Source: UBA2705 sp963977105 (GTDB taxonomy: Bacteria; Pseudomonadota; Alphaproteobacteria; Micavibrionales; Micavibrionaceae). Taken from it: a DNA stretch of 64,000 nt. The notes beneath the pieces are model-generated. The model searched no databases and had not been told where the DNA came from. It saw only the letters and a program-made list of their open reading frames with translations. Every line of letters starts with the position of its first letter. The first letter of the stretch is position 1. The position numbers were made by a program, and so were the translations under genes. This document shows, piece by piece, positions 42,286 through 50,960 of the stretch. The stretch covers positions 1,364,001 to 1,428,000 of the forward strand of contig CAXBNI010000001.1 of assembly GCA_963977105.1 (NCBI GenBank), read 5' to 3'.

Positions 42286-43359
42286 TCACGATTGCTCGGG
42301 CGTAAAATTATTATAACTTTTGTTGCTGTGCTCGACAAGCGCACCATAGGATTGATCCGCGACGCTAACTTTCCATTCGATGGACTGCCCGCCGCATTCT
42401 TTAAAGCGCAGTGTCGCGCATAAAGCTTCGCCTTGTTCCGCCGAAGTAAAATCAGTGGTCATTTTACTTTTTAAATCTCCCTTGGCTTCTCTTTTTTGCT
42501 GTCGCTCTGCGCGCGCAGACATGTATGAGCCATGGTCTTTAAACAGCATTAGCCCCGCCCCGATTATAAAAGACGCGCCGCCGCCTGCCATTGCCATGTC
42601 GCCATTATTAATGCCGTCCATTAAATAACTGACAGCCCGCGTTGTCATCATCACAGGGGGCGCATGCGACATAATAAAGCATGTTGACTCTATTGATACG
42701 TCTTTAATTTTTTCTAATCCTCGATGTATTAACCCGACAACGCGCGATTGCGGCGCAGATTCCGGAGTTGTGGCACGGCGATTTTTGAAAAACACATTAT
42801 TTTCATTGATTTCTTGCTGCTTATCGTCGCTTGATTTCTCTCGTTTCATGTGCAGAAAAGATGTAATTGACTTCGTTGCCCACGCGGTAACGCCCATAGA
42901 AACGGCAAGCAACTCTTCGGGACTGCGAACATTCAAGAAACCAATACTATTCGCGGATGCGGCGACTCCGCCCTCTACCAGATCATTACGGTGCGAGCTT
43001 GCGCGCGATTTTGCGTTAAAATCAGATATTATTTTGGTGCTGCTTCTCAGCGCATTAAAACTGCCGAGCGCCGCCCGTGGGATATTACCTTCAAGCAAGC
43101 CAGATGCAACCAGACCAAGCGCGCCACCTAACTGTCCAGATGTTTGCACGTAACCAGATAGTTTATCTTTATGGGTTAACGGCTTTATTTCCTTGGCTTC
43201 GGCGGCTTTCTCATCAGGGTAGATGTAATCCTTAGCCCTGAGCAAGAAGCCCTGCACTGTGCCAAGCGGCTGCCCTTTCACACTGACCAGGATTTTGTCG
43301 AAGTCGTAACCACCGTCATTTTGAAGCTGCATCACTGAATCTACAGTTGTATCTGTCAT
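42286..43359 (-). CDS. hypothetical membrane-associated protein
   Basis: 357 residues with no recognised domain. Gly/Ala-rich hydrophobic stretches occur at about 85-100 (GQLGGALGLVASGLL), 165-180 (LLAVSMGVTAWATKS) and 255-275 (GDMAMAGGGASFIIGAGLMLF), so several membrane-inserted segments are possible. A 45-residue polar stretch (about 180-225) rich in Lys, Ser and Asn separates them. The C-terminus has two Cys (EALCATLRFKECGG). No homolog is known to me, and no signal peptide is seen. It is downstream of miaA and upstream of the 107-residue gene on the same strand. Confidence 0.6.
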   Translation of the reverse strand: MTDTTVDSVMQLQNDGGYDFDKILVSVKGQPLGTVQGFLLRAKDYIYPDEKAAEAKEIKPLTHKDKLSGYVQTSGQLGGALGLVASGLLEGNIPRAALGSFNALRSSTKIISDFNAKSRASSHRNDLVEGGVAASANSIGFLNVRSPEELLAVSMGVTAWATKSITSFLHMKREKSSDDKQQEINENNVFFKNRRATTPESAPQSRVVGLIHRGLEKIKDVSIESTCFIMSHAPPVMMTTRAVSYLMDGINNGDMAMAGGGASFIIGAGLMLFKDHGSYMSARAERQQKREAKGDLKSKMTTDFTSAEQGEALCATLRFKECGGQSIEWKVSVADQSYGALVEHSNKSYNNFTPEQS

Positions 43360-43416
43360 TCCACGATAATAAATTAAAAACCTTAATAAACATCTAAATC
43401 GTTACATCTATATAAT

Positions 43417-44289
43417 CTAACACAACGGCTGATTGCGCAGAAACGTGGTTTGGCGCTTGGCATATTGGCGGGTTTGCGCCTGTGCAAGTGCGGTGGCTTG
43501 TTCAAGCGTTATATCGCCGCGCAGGTATGATTGCAGCTCCTTAAAGCCAAGGGTGCGCATTACCGCAGCATCTGCGGCGACTTCACCTGATATTATGCGG
43601 GCATCCAGCGCGGCGACCTCATCCAGCGCGCCGTTTTGTATCATCAGCGCGAAACGTTTATTGCACCGATCATGCAAAACATCGCGCGCCGGCATAACCG
43701 TTTCAACAGCAAATTTAACGCCGTCCATTGCGCCGCTGCGTGGCTGATCTTGCCAGTAACTGATTGGCTTTCCTGTCCCTGCATAAACTTCGCAGGCACG
43801 GATGAGGCGCTGCGTGTCATTGGGGTGCAAACGCGCCGCGGCTTTTGGGTCATGCGTGGCTAAATAGGCGTGCAGTGCTGGTGCCCCCTCGGCCTCGGCC
43901 TGCGCCACAAAGCGCGCACGTATGTCAGCGTCGACATCAGGGATATGCGACAGTCCGCGCGTTAAAGTAATAATATAGAACCCCGTTCCGCCGCAAATAA
44001 TCGGCGTCTGGCCCGCAGCGAAACAGGCGCGTATTTCAATTTCCGCCAATTCACGCCATTTTTGCGCGCTGCATGTTTGCTCTGGCGTTAAAAAGCCATA
44101 AAGCTTATGGGGGATATCACCCATTTCCTGCGCATCAGGAATGGCGGATAAAATCGGTAAGTCTTGATATATCTGCAAAGAATCCGCATTAATGACTACG
44201 CCATTATGGGCGCATGCAAGTTCAAGCGCCCGCGCTGATTTGCCACTCGCCGTTGGCCCTGCAATGATGTAGACGGTTTTCTTATCCAA
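43417..44289 (-). CDS. miaA: tRNA dimethylallyltransferase
   Basis: It adds the isopentenyl group to A37 of tRNAs reading UNN codons. 290 residues with the P-loop IIAGPTASGKSARALEL, VINADSLQIYQDLPILSA (catalytic Asp), IICGGTGFYI, NDTQRLIRACEVY and a C-terminal RQYAKRQTTFLRNQ. The start codon is TTG at 44289, with AGGGT nine bases upstream. A terminator-like hairpin lies just upstream of the start. hfq, a frequent neighbour, is not adjacent. Confidence 0.95.
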   Translation of the reverse strand: MDKKTVYIIAGPTASGKSARALELACAHNGVVINADSLQIYQDLPILSAIPDAQEMGDIPHKLYGFLTPEQTCSAQKWRELAEIEIRACFAAGQTPIICGGTGFYIITLTRGLSHIPDVDADIRARFVAQAEAEGAPALHAYLATHDPKAAARLHPNDTQRLIRACEVYAGTGKPISYWQDQPRSGAMDGVKFAVETVMPARDVLHDRCNKRFALMIQNGALDEVAALDARIISGEVAADAAVMRTLGFKELQSYLRGDITLEQATALAQAQTRQYAKRQTTFLRNQPLC

Positions 44290-44310
44290 AATTTATACCC
44301 TAAACAAAAA

Positions 44311-44332
44311 GCCTACTTAAAATAAGCAGGCT
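44311..44332. terminator. terminator-like hairpin between small ORF and miaA
   Basis: GCCTACTTA and TAAGCAGGC pair with one mismatch around a three- to four-base loop. T-runs follow on both strands (CTTTTT on plus; CTTTTTG on minus). On the minus strand it ends the small gene at 44377-44517. Confidence 0.65.
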
Positions 44333-44376
44333 CTTTTTACTATTCTGTATTTCAAAAATCAAACAGTGATCTTTTT

Positions 44377-44517
44377 TTAAAAAACAATTGGTGGCTTAAT
44401 AGGATCATTTTTTGATCTTGCGAGCATCGCTCCATCGCGATGTCCCTCATCAAAATTAGTGACCTTCAATAGCTCATAAGATGCTGGCTGCGCCAACTTA
44501 TTGAACTTATATGTCAT
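44377..44517 (-). CDS. small protein (46 aa)
   Basis: A 46-codon frame with a strong ribosome site (GGGAGAAG three to four bases before the ATG) and a factor-independent terminator some 45 bases after the stop. It begins MTYKFNKLAQPASYELLKV and ends with IKPPIVF. It is basic and hydrophilic in the middle (DEGHRDGAMLARSKND). The gene-like setting, with its own ribosome site and terminator in an otherwise empty gap, is the evidence. The family is not recognised. Confidence 0.55.
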   Translation of the reverse strand: MTYKFNKLAQPASYELLKVTNFDEGHRDGAMLARSKNDPIKPPIVF

Positions 44518-44579
44518 GCTCTTCTCCCTTGTTTATTATGGCTATAGAGTAGGATAGAACAGCGCCCATGTCAAGAGGC

Positions 44580-45053
44580 CTATTCCGCGGGCGTCCCGAT
44601 GAAAGATTCACCTGAGACCACCCAGTTGCCAGATTCATTCTCTAAGGTGATTTGATATTGCGACCATATTTGATCCGCTCCATAGCCAAAATGTTCTTGG
44701 ATCATCGCGCCAGAAATCGATCGCTCAAGGTCAAAGGTAAAGCTTGTGGTTTGCTCGTCATCCCCCCAAGCATTGACCTGCGGTTCACCATCCAAAGAAC
44801 CATGACTGAGGAACAGCTCGTGCATTTTCACAGAAGCCTGATATTCCTTTTCAAGCCTCTCTGGCGTGTCATGGATGTGCTTTTGCGCCTTTGCGCGCCA
44901 CATTTTAGAAAACGTTTCAGCCGCCATGTCATTATTGGCCGTTTGCACATAGCGTTTCACAAAGTCGAGGGACGATTCAGCCTGCGCTGACGCGCTCGCT
45001 GTGCATAACACAACAGCCATCATAACGATTAATGCATAGAGTTTTTTCATCAT
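44580..45053 (-). CDS. exported hypothetical protein (DUF4019-like layout)
   Basis: 157 residues. The signal peptide (LYALIVMMAVVLCTASASAQA) is followed by a small domain. FVKRYVQTANNDMAAETFSKMW (in part) and QKHIHDTPERLEKEYQAS make helices; TTSFTFDLERS and YQITLENESGNWVVSGE make strands, in an NTF2- or cystatin-like order. The function is unknown. It begins directly after the FadN-type gene stops, so it may be on the same transcript. The start has two adjacent Met codons. Confidence 0.68.
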   Translation of the reverse strand: MMKKLYALIVMMAVVLCTASASAQAESSLDFVKRYVQTANNDMAAETFSKMWRAKAQKHIHDTPERLEKEYQASVKMHELFLSHGSLDGEPQVNAWGDDEQTTSFTFDLERSISGAMIQEHFGYGADQIWSQYQITLENESGNWVVSGESFIGTPAE

Positions 45054-47456
45054 CTAATTCCTTAATGGTTTGCCTTTTTCAAGCATATGTTCAACGCGAG
45101 ACACTGTGCCTTCATTACGCACAAGCTTCATAAATTCAATATACTCAAGTTTGAGAAGGTCGCCTTCTGATAATGGATTTGTCCAGTCGCCTTTATCGCC
45201 GCCGCTTAAGATATGGGCAAGGTGACCTGAGACCACAACATCATAAGGCGTTGCCATGCCGTTTTTCGCATAATCAGCCACTGCCATATCAAGCGCGACT
45301 TTACCGCTTTTCCCCGGCAGGCGAATATCTGTGACTTTTTCAGGGGCGCTATAGCCCTTGGCAAGTTCCAACGCTTTTTGTTTGGCATCAAATAACAAGC
45401 GATCACGGTTCATGGTAATCGCATCTGTATCTTTGAAATAGCCGATGGCTTTTGCTTCCTGCGCTGATTTCGCAACTTTCGCTGTACCTATCACTTCAAA
45501 GGCTTTGCGCATAGCCCCCATTGGCGTGGTGTTTGGTGAGAACCAGATTGGCTTGCCGCCGCCCGCTTTGGCATAGGCTTGACGTTCTTTTTCTTGGAAA
45601 CGCAAAATCATTTCCTTACAGCCGCCCCAACCGGGGACAAGGCCAACGCCGACTTCAACCAATCCTGTATAAGTCTCAGCATGTGCCTGCACATGGTCAA
45701 CATGGAGCAAAATTTCACAGCCGCCACCAAGCGCCATGCCCGAAGGCGCAGCCACAACAGGGAACGGCGCATATTTTAGCGCCATATAAGTACGCTGCCC
45801 ACCAAGGACAAGTTCTTCAATTTGCGGCCACATCGCGGTATTCATCGCAAATAAAGCAAGGCCAAGGTTTGCACCTGCTGAGAAATGCGTGCCTTCATTA
45901 TAAATCACAAGCGCTTTATAATCACCGCTGCCATCACCAATCATTTTGATCGCTTTGGTGTAAGTGTCAAAAACATGATTATCCATCGCGTTCATTTTAC
46001 CGGTAAATTCGATACAAATCACGCCATCGCCGATATCCCAAAGCGTAGCAGATTCGCCTTTATAGATCGGCTTTGCCCCTAACTTAATATCGCGCAATAA
46101 CAATACGCCTTCAGCGCGTTTGATTTCTTGATATGTGCCGTCCGTGCCAAAATAATAAGGTTTGCCATTTTCAACTTTGTAAAATGTACCGTCGCCAATT
46201 TTTTCAAGTAAAGCAGGGACTGCAATGCCCTCTTCTTTTAACTTATCCGCAAACCATTTTGGCCCCAGCGCGTCGATCATTTCAAACGGGCCTTGCTTCC
46301 AGTTCGTGCCCAGTTTCATAGCTTCGTCAACATCGTAAATCGTATCGGCAATTTGCGGCACAAGAGTCGCAGCATAAGCCAAGGTTTGCGCCATGACTTT
46401 CCAAGCGTAACGCCCGCCCTCATCATCGGTCGTCACCACGGCCTTAATGCCTTGCTTGCCAGCTTTGATCGAATCTAGGCGCGGCTTTGTCGCTGCTTTA
46501 TATTGGCTTTCGTCAAATGTATCCGCATTAAGGTTCAGACTTTGTTTTTCGCGTGTGCCTTTGGGCGCATCAGGGTTCAGGCGGTAGAACCCACCTTTGC
46601 CTTTACGTCCATTATATCCAGCATCAATCATTTGACCGATAAAGCCATAATCCGTGCTGATGTTACGATATTCATCGTCTTTTGGTAGCGTTGCCAATAA
46701 TGATTTGGACAAATAAGGCATTAAATCAACGCCGACCAGGTCAATCAGCCCGAAAACAGCGGTTTTTGGCACGCCAATTGGCTTACCCATCACAGCGTCA
46801 GCTACTTCGATAGAGACATTTTGTTCAATCGCTTGATTGACAGCCGCTTGCATCCAAAAAACAAGCAAGCGGTTAACGATAAATCCGGGAGTGTCTTTAC
46901 AAAAGACAACGCCTTTACCAAGCTGAACATCACAGAAATTTTTGATGATATCAACCGCGCCTTGCCGGGTTTGCTCCCCTTGGATAATTTCAAGTAAGCG
47001 CATATAGCGCGGCGGGTTAAAGAAGTGCGTAATCATAAAGTCTTGCTTAAACTTATCGCTCTGCCCTTCAACCAATTTTGCAAGCGGTATCGTCGATGTG
47101 TTTGATGTCACAATCGATTCTGCCTTGCGGTGTTTTTCAATTTTCTCATATGTCGCGTGCTTGATGGCCAGGTCTTCTAGCACGACCTCAACAATCCAAT
47201 CACACTCGCCAATTTTATCAATGTCGTCTTCCAAATTACCAGCAGTAATCAATTTTGCGTTGCGTGCATGCATAAAAGGTGCAGGTTCTGTCTTTAACAT
47301 CTTTGCAATCGCGCCCTTAGCGATCATGGAGCGGTCCTCGGCGTCTTTGGGGACAATGTCCAACAACAAGACGGGGAGCCCCGCATTCGCGATCTGTGCG
47401 GCAATGCCGCTGCCCATAACACCTGCGCCGATAACGGCTACTTTCTTAATATCCAT
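45054..47456 (-). CDS. fadN: 3-hydroxyacyl-CoA dehydrogenase / enoyl-CoA hydratase (FadN type)
   Basis: 800 residues from the ATG at 47456 (AGGAGG eight bases upstream; a TTG two codons earlier is less likely). The dehydrogenase comes first: VIGAGVMGSGIAAQIANAG near residue 8, TSNTSTIPL and HFFNPPRYMRLLEII, then two HCDH C-terminal domains. The hydratase (crotonase) part is at about 490-720: HFSAGANLGL, GMALGGGCEILLHVDHVQAHAET (in part) and VGLVPGWGGCKEMI. This order is that of Bacillus FadN, not E. coli FadB, which is reversed. It performs two steps of beta-oxidation; the thiolase gene upstream supplies the next. Confidence 0.93.
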   Translation of the reverse strand: MDIKKVAVIGAGVMGSGIAAQIANAGLPVLLLDIVPKDAEDRSMIAKGAIAKMLKTEPAPFMHARNAKLITAGNLEDDIDKIGECDWIVEVVLEDLAIKHATYEKIEKHRKAESIVTSNTSTIPLAKLVEGQSDKFKQDFMITHFFNPPRYMRLLEIIQGEQTRQGAVDIIKNFCDVQLGKGVVFCKDTPGFIVNRLLVFWMQAAVNQAIEQNVSIEVADAVMGKPIGVPKTAVFGLIDLVGVDLMPYLSKSLLATLPKDDEYRNISTDYGFIGQMIDAGYNGRKGKGGFYRLNPDAPKGTREKQSLNLNADTFDESQYKAATKPRLDSIKAGKQGIKAVVTTDDEGGRYAWKVMAQTLAYAATLVPQIADTIYDVDEAMKLGTNWKQGPFEMIDALGPKWFADKLKEEGIAVPALLEKIGDGTFYKVENGKPYYFGTDGTYQEIKRAEGVLLLRDIKLGAKPIYKGESATLWDIGDGVICIEFTGKMNAMDNHVFDTYTKAIKMIGDGSGDYKALVIYNEGTHFSAGANLGLALFAMNTAMWPQIEELVLGGQRTYMALKYAPFPVVAAPSGMALGGGCEILLHVDHVQAHAETYTGLVEVGVGLVPGWGGCKEMILRFQEKERQAYAKAGGGKPIWFSPNTTPMGAMRKAFEVIGTAKVAKSAQEAKAIGYFKDTDAITMNRDRLLFDAKQKALELAKGYSAPEKVTDIRLPGKSGKVALDMAVADYAKNGMATPYDVVVSGHLAHILSGGDKGDWTNPLSEGDLLKLEYIEFMKLVRNEGTVSRVEHMLEKGKPLRN

Positions 47457-47483
47457 CGTCAAGTCCTCCTTATCTGCTGGTTG

Positions 47484-48611
47484 TTATATTGCTTCAAGAA
47501 TAATCGCTGTGCCTTGACCGCCGCCAATACACATAGTCGCGAGGCCGTATTTTTTACCTTCACGCTTAAGCAGTGAGGCAAGCTTGCCTGTGATACGTGC
47601 ACCTGATGCGCCTAGTGCATGGCCCATCGCAATCGCGCCACCATCCAGATTCACTTTGCTTTCATCTGCGCCAAGTTCCCTCAAAACGGCAAGGCCTTGC
47701 GCAGCGAAAGCTTCGTTGAGTTCAATAATATCAATATCATCAATGGTTAGCCCTGCTGTATCGAGCGCTTTTTTCGTGGCTGGCACTGGGCCAATGCCCA
47801 TAATTTCAGCTGCGCAGCCTGCAACGCCAACCGATTTAATCCGTGCCAATTTCTCTAAACCATGCTTATCGGCATATTCTTCTGAACAGACCAAAACAGC
47901 CGCAGCGCCGTCAGTTAGCGGGGAAGCTGTGCCTGCGGTGACTGTGCCGTCTTTATCAAAGGCCAGTTTTAAACCAGCAAGCCCTTCTTGCGTTGTCCCT
48001 GCGCGGATTGTGCCATCTGTGGTGACATCGCCAATTGGGACAATTTCATCATCAAACTTACCTGATGCCGCCGCCGCTGCCGCTTTACTATGTGAACCCA
48101 CTGCAAAATCTTCTTGTGTCTTGCGGTCAATATCGTATTTCGTCGCTAAGTTTTCGGCTGTGATACCCATATTCATATAGGCCTGCGGGTAGCTTTCCGC
48201 CAAATCTGGATTTGGCATTGGGTTAAAGCCGCCCATCGGAATACGTGTCATACTTTCAACGCCGGCAGCGATGTAAACATCACCTGCACCAAGCTGAATA
48301 TAACCAGCAGCCATTTGAATGGTTGTCATTGATGAACCACAAAAGCGGTTAACGGTCGCGCCTGCGACGCTGACGGGCAGCTGCGCCAGATTAACAACGA
48401 TGCGCGCAACGTTAAAGCCCTGTTCGGCTTCTGGGAAAGCACAGCCAAGCAGTAAATCCTGTATATCGTCAGGGTTAACGCCTGTTTCTTTGACGAGGCC
48501 CTTCACGACTTCCGCCGCAATGTTATCTGGACGAATTTTTGCTAATGCGCCTTTATTTGCGAAGTGCATTGGCGAACGTTTGTAACCACATATGACGACA
48601 GATTTTTGCAT
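47484..48611 (-). CDS. fadA: acetyl-CoA C-acyltransferase (thiolase)
   Basis: It cleaves 3-ketoacyl-CoA to acetyl-CoA and a shortened acyl-CoA. 375 residues, with the nucleophile in TVNRFCGSSMTTIQMAA (Cys near 91), the GGAIAMGHALGASGARI His block and the C-terminal Cys in TMCIGGGQGTAIIL. ELNEAFAAQGLAVLRELG is also typical. AAGGAGA lies seven bases before the ATG. It is the first gene of the fadA-fadN unit, with 27 bases between them. No acyl-CoA dehydrogenase gene is adjacent. Confidence 0.95.
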   Translation of the reverse strand: MQKSVVICGYKRSPMHFANKGALAKIRPDNIAAEVVKGLVKETGVNPDDIQDLLLGCAFPEAEQGFNVARIVVNLAQLPVSVAGATVNRFCGSSMTTIQMAAGYIQLGAGDVYIAAGVESMTRIPMGGFNPMPNPDLAESYPQAYMNMGITAENLATKYDIDRKTQEDFAVGSHSKAAAAAASGKFDDEIVPIGDVTTDGTIRAGTTQEGLAGLKLAFDKDGTVTAGTASPLTDGAAAVLVCSEEYADKHGLEKLARIKSVGVAGCAAEIMGIGPVPATKKALDTAGLTIDDIDIIELNEAFAAQGLAVLRELGADESKVNLDGGAIAMGHALGASGARITGKLASLLKREGKKYGLATMCIGGGQGTAIILEAI

Positions 48612-48843
48612 TGTGAAGGTCTCCTTGATAAAATAAGCTGGACAGCCATTAGATATTTAAAGTCGTAAGAATACGTTAATAAATTTGATGTAGTTTATCT
48701 TTTTAATAAGTTAAGGTCTATGTCTTTCATGAAAAAACAAAGAAAATGCATTTTTTTTGATTTTTAAATTGACGCGCACCTAAAAATTGGGCATTGAGTC
48801 CGTAGAGTATTTCATCAATCAAATAATAATAAGGAGCTGAAAA

Positions 48844-49218
48844 GTGGCTTTAGCAATCGCTGATTCGAACGGTATTAAAAGAATTTGTACAAATTGTGGT
48901 ACGCGTTACTACGATATGGGTAAAACACCGATCACATGCCCGTCATGTGACACGGAGTTCGTTGGCCAAGCCAAGCCAGTTATAATTGAGTCTCTTGATG
49001 AAGCAAAAACAGAAGCTGATGCGGAAAAAGTAATTGACGCAACAGCCGCCGCTGCGAATAAATCAGACAGCGATGATGAAGACGAAGACGAAGAACTGAT
49101 CAGCCTCGACGAAGTTGAAGAAGGCCTCGACGATGACGATGATGACAGCGATGATGCCGGCCTTGAAGATGGTGACCTCGACTTCGACAAAACTTCACCT
49201 AAGAAGGGTGACGAGTAG
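48844..49218 (+). CDS. FYDLN-acid zinc-ribbon protein (TIGR02300 family)
   Basis: 124 residues starting at GTG with AAGGAG upstream. The N-terminal domain is a zinc ribbon: ICTNCGTRYYDMGKTPITCPSC (given in part; four Cys), where RYYDM stands for the FYDLN motif of the family. The rest is low in complexity and extremely acidic, with runs of Asp and Glu (DDDDDDSDD near residue 100) and a Lys-bearing end. The family is specific to alphaproteobacteria and its function is unknown. The gene usually precedes aroA there, but here it precedes prmA by seven bases. A frame through the acidic part antisense and a +1 frame are artefacts of repeat codons. Confidence 0.92.
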   Translation: MALAIADSNGIKRICTNCGTRYYDMGKTPITCPSCDTEFVGQAKPVIIESLDEAKTEADAEKVIDATAAAANKSDSDDEDEDEELISLDEVEEGLDDDDDDSDDAGLEDGDLDFDKTSPKKGDE

Positions 49219-49225
49219 GTCATTC

Positions 49226-50122
49226 GTGAATAGTCTTATTAATTTAACATTACCAGAAGCTGTGAGCGAGGAATCGCTTGCAGCTTTTGTGCAAATTATC
49301 CCCTTTGAGACCCTATCTTTTTCTAGCAAACGCGCCGATGGCGCATTTAGCGGCGCATGGCAGATTTTGTGGGTTGTTGAAGGCGCGCCTGCGCTTGACG
49401 CTATTCATCGTGGCATTAATAGCGCGCTGAACATTATGCAGCTTGATAGCGTTACTGCCAATGATTTGGAAATCAAACCGCTTGATGAAGATATAAACTG
49501 GCTCGAAGTCAGCTACCAAGGTTTTGCGCCGTTTAGTGCGGGACGTTTTTTCATTCACGGCGCGCATTTTGAAGGCGGCTGCCCCGAAGGCCAAATTCCA
49601 CTTGAGATTGACGCATCAATTGCCTTTGGCTCTGGTGAGCATGGCACGACACATGGCTGCTTATTGCTGTTAGAAAAGCTCTACGGCCAAGGATTCGCCC
49701 CTAATCATGTTTTAGACATGGGCTGCGGCTCTGGCATTTTAGCCGTCGGCGCTGCGAAGCTCTGGCCTGTGCCGACAATGGCCGTTGATATTGAAGATGA
49801 CGCCGAAGTCCTAACCGATCAACACGCTAAGAGCAATGGCGTCGCTGCACATATATCTACCTATGTCGGCGATGGCTATAAATGCCCTGCCGTGGCGAAG
49901 TCTGACGCGTTTGACCTTATCATTGCCAATATTCTGCCTGCGCCGCTAAAGGCAATGGCGCCTGATATGTATCCGTGCCTCGCGAAAAATGGTTATTTGA
50001 TCCTCTCGGGCATATTGCATGAGCAAGCAGATGACGTGATCGCCGTCCACAGCGCCCTTGGCCTCACATTACAGGATCATATTAAAATTGGCGACTGGAC
50101 GAGCTTACTTTACAGCAAATAA
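49226..50122 (+). CDS. prmA: ribosomal protein L11 methyltransferase
   Basis: 298 residues from a GTG at 49226 (VNSLINLTLP), seven bases after the FYDLN stop, with GTAGGT upstream. The frame remains open into the previous gene, but that part is repeat-derived. Domain marks: ASIAFGSGEHGTTHGCLLLL near 130, SAM motif LDMGCGSGILAVGAAKL near 165, DIEDDAEVLTDQH and FDLIIANILPAPLKAM (NIL motif). The N-terminal 100 residues are divergent from E. coli, as usual in alphaproteobacteria. Confidence 0.93.
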   Translation: MNSLINLTLPEAVSEESLAAFVQIIPFETLSFSSKRADGAFSGAWQILWVVEGAPALDAIHRGINSALNIMQLDSVTANDLEIKPLDEDINWLEVSYQGFAPFSAGRFFIHGAHFEGGCPEGQIPLEIDASIAFGSGEHGTTHGCLLLLEKLYGQGFAPNHVLDMGCGSGILAVGAAKLWPVPTMAVDIEDDAEVLTDQHAKSNGVAAHISTYVGDGYKCPAVAKSDAFDLIIANILPAPLKAMAPDMYPCLAKNGYLILSGILHEQADDVIAVHSALGLTLQDHIKIGDWTSLLYSK

Positions 50123-50131
50123 AGCTCCGCC

Positions 50132-50947
50132 CTAAACATCCAAAAACATATCAATTTGCGGCTCTATATCTGGGTTAACGCGGTAAGGGATAAAATCATC
50201 AATGCCCGCCGCGCGGAGGATTTCCTGATCTGTGAAACTATGGCCGCTTAAGGGATGATCCTCAGTTACAAGCGCATGCACGGCATCAGCCACAATATTC
50301 GGCTTCATTGCATATTCATAGACTTGCGGAAAATTCACCTTAATCGCAGCTGTGGCGACCAACGTTTGTGGCCAGATAGTATTGCAGTGAATATTATGCA
50401 CCTTAAATTCCTCTGCAAAGCCGAGGGTCACGAGGGTCATACCATATTTTGAGAGCATATAAGCTGGAGATACGCCGAGCCATTTAGGGTTCGTATTTAT
50501 TGGCGGGGATAGCGTGATCACATGGGCGTTATTAGACGCTTTTAAAAAAGGCAAACAGGCCTTTACGGTAAAGAATGTCCCGCGGCTATTTACATTTTGC
50601 ATCAAGTCAAAATCTTTGCCCGAGACATCAAGGCTCGGCTTGAGCTTAATGGCGCTCGCATTATTAATTACAATATCTATACCGCCAAAATGATCGGCGG
50701 CTTTTTCAGCGGCTTGCGCCACAGCTTTTTCATCACGGACATCAACAAGTAAAGGCAAGGCTTTGCCGCCTGCGGCCTCTACCTCCTCGGCGACACTATG
50801 AATTGTTCCGCTTAATGTTGGGTGCGGCTTATCGCTTTTAGCTGCGATTACAATATTTGCGCCCTCTGCAGCGCATTTCAGTGCAATCGCACGGCCTATA
50901 CCGCGGCTCGCGCCTGTAATGAAAATGGTTTTATTTTTTAAGTTCAT
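50132..50947 (-). CDS. HSDL2-like short-chain dehydrogenase/reductase
   Basis: 271 residues from the Met at 50947; the longer frame has no ribosome site. TIFITGASRGIGRAIALKCA is the NAD(P)-binding motif at residue 6-25, and NNASAIKL follows. The catalytic Ser/Tyr/Lys are in ITLSPPINTNPKWL and SPAYMLSKYGMTLV. The SPPxNxxPxW...YxxxKYGMxx...G.AEE..... WP.T...TAA pattern is that of hydroxysteroid dehydrogenase-like 2 (HSDL2), associated with fatty-acid or sterol metabolism. HSDL2's SCP2 domain is absent. The substrate is unknown. A Nudix gene lies 13 bases upstream on the same strand. Confidence 0.88.
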   Translation of the reverse strand: MNLKNKTIFITGASRGIGRAIALKCAAEGANIVIAAKSDKPHPTLSGTIHSVAEEVEAAGGKALPLLVDVRDEKAVAQAAEKAADHFGGIDIVINNASAIKLKPSLDVSGKDFDLMQNVNSRGTFFTVKACLPFLKASNNAHVITLSPPINTNPKWLGVSPAYMLSKYGMTLVTLGFAEEFKVHNIHCNTIWPQTLVATAAIKVNFPQVYEYAMKPNIVADAVHALVTEDHPLSGHSFTDQEILRAAGIDDFIPYRVNPDIEPQIDMFLDV

Positions 50948-50960
50948 CGTGAAGCCAGCC

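Noticed and set aside
48909..49223. Minus-strand Ser-rich frame (104 codons)
   Set aside because: It is the antisense of the Asp/Glu-rich tail of the FYDLN protein, where Asp/Glu codons read as Ser/Ile/Val on the other strand.
49115..49225. N-terminal extension of prmA into the FYDLN gene
   Set aside because: The extra 37 residues (Met, Thr, Lys-rich) are a frame-shifted reading of the acidic repeat. The GTG at 49226 has a ribosome site and gives the family length.
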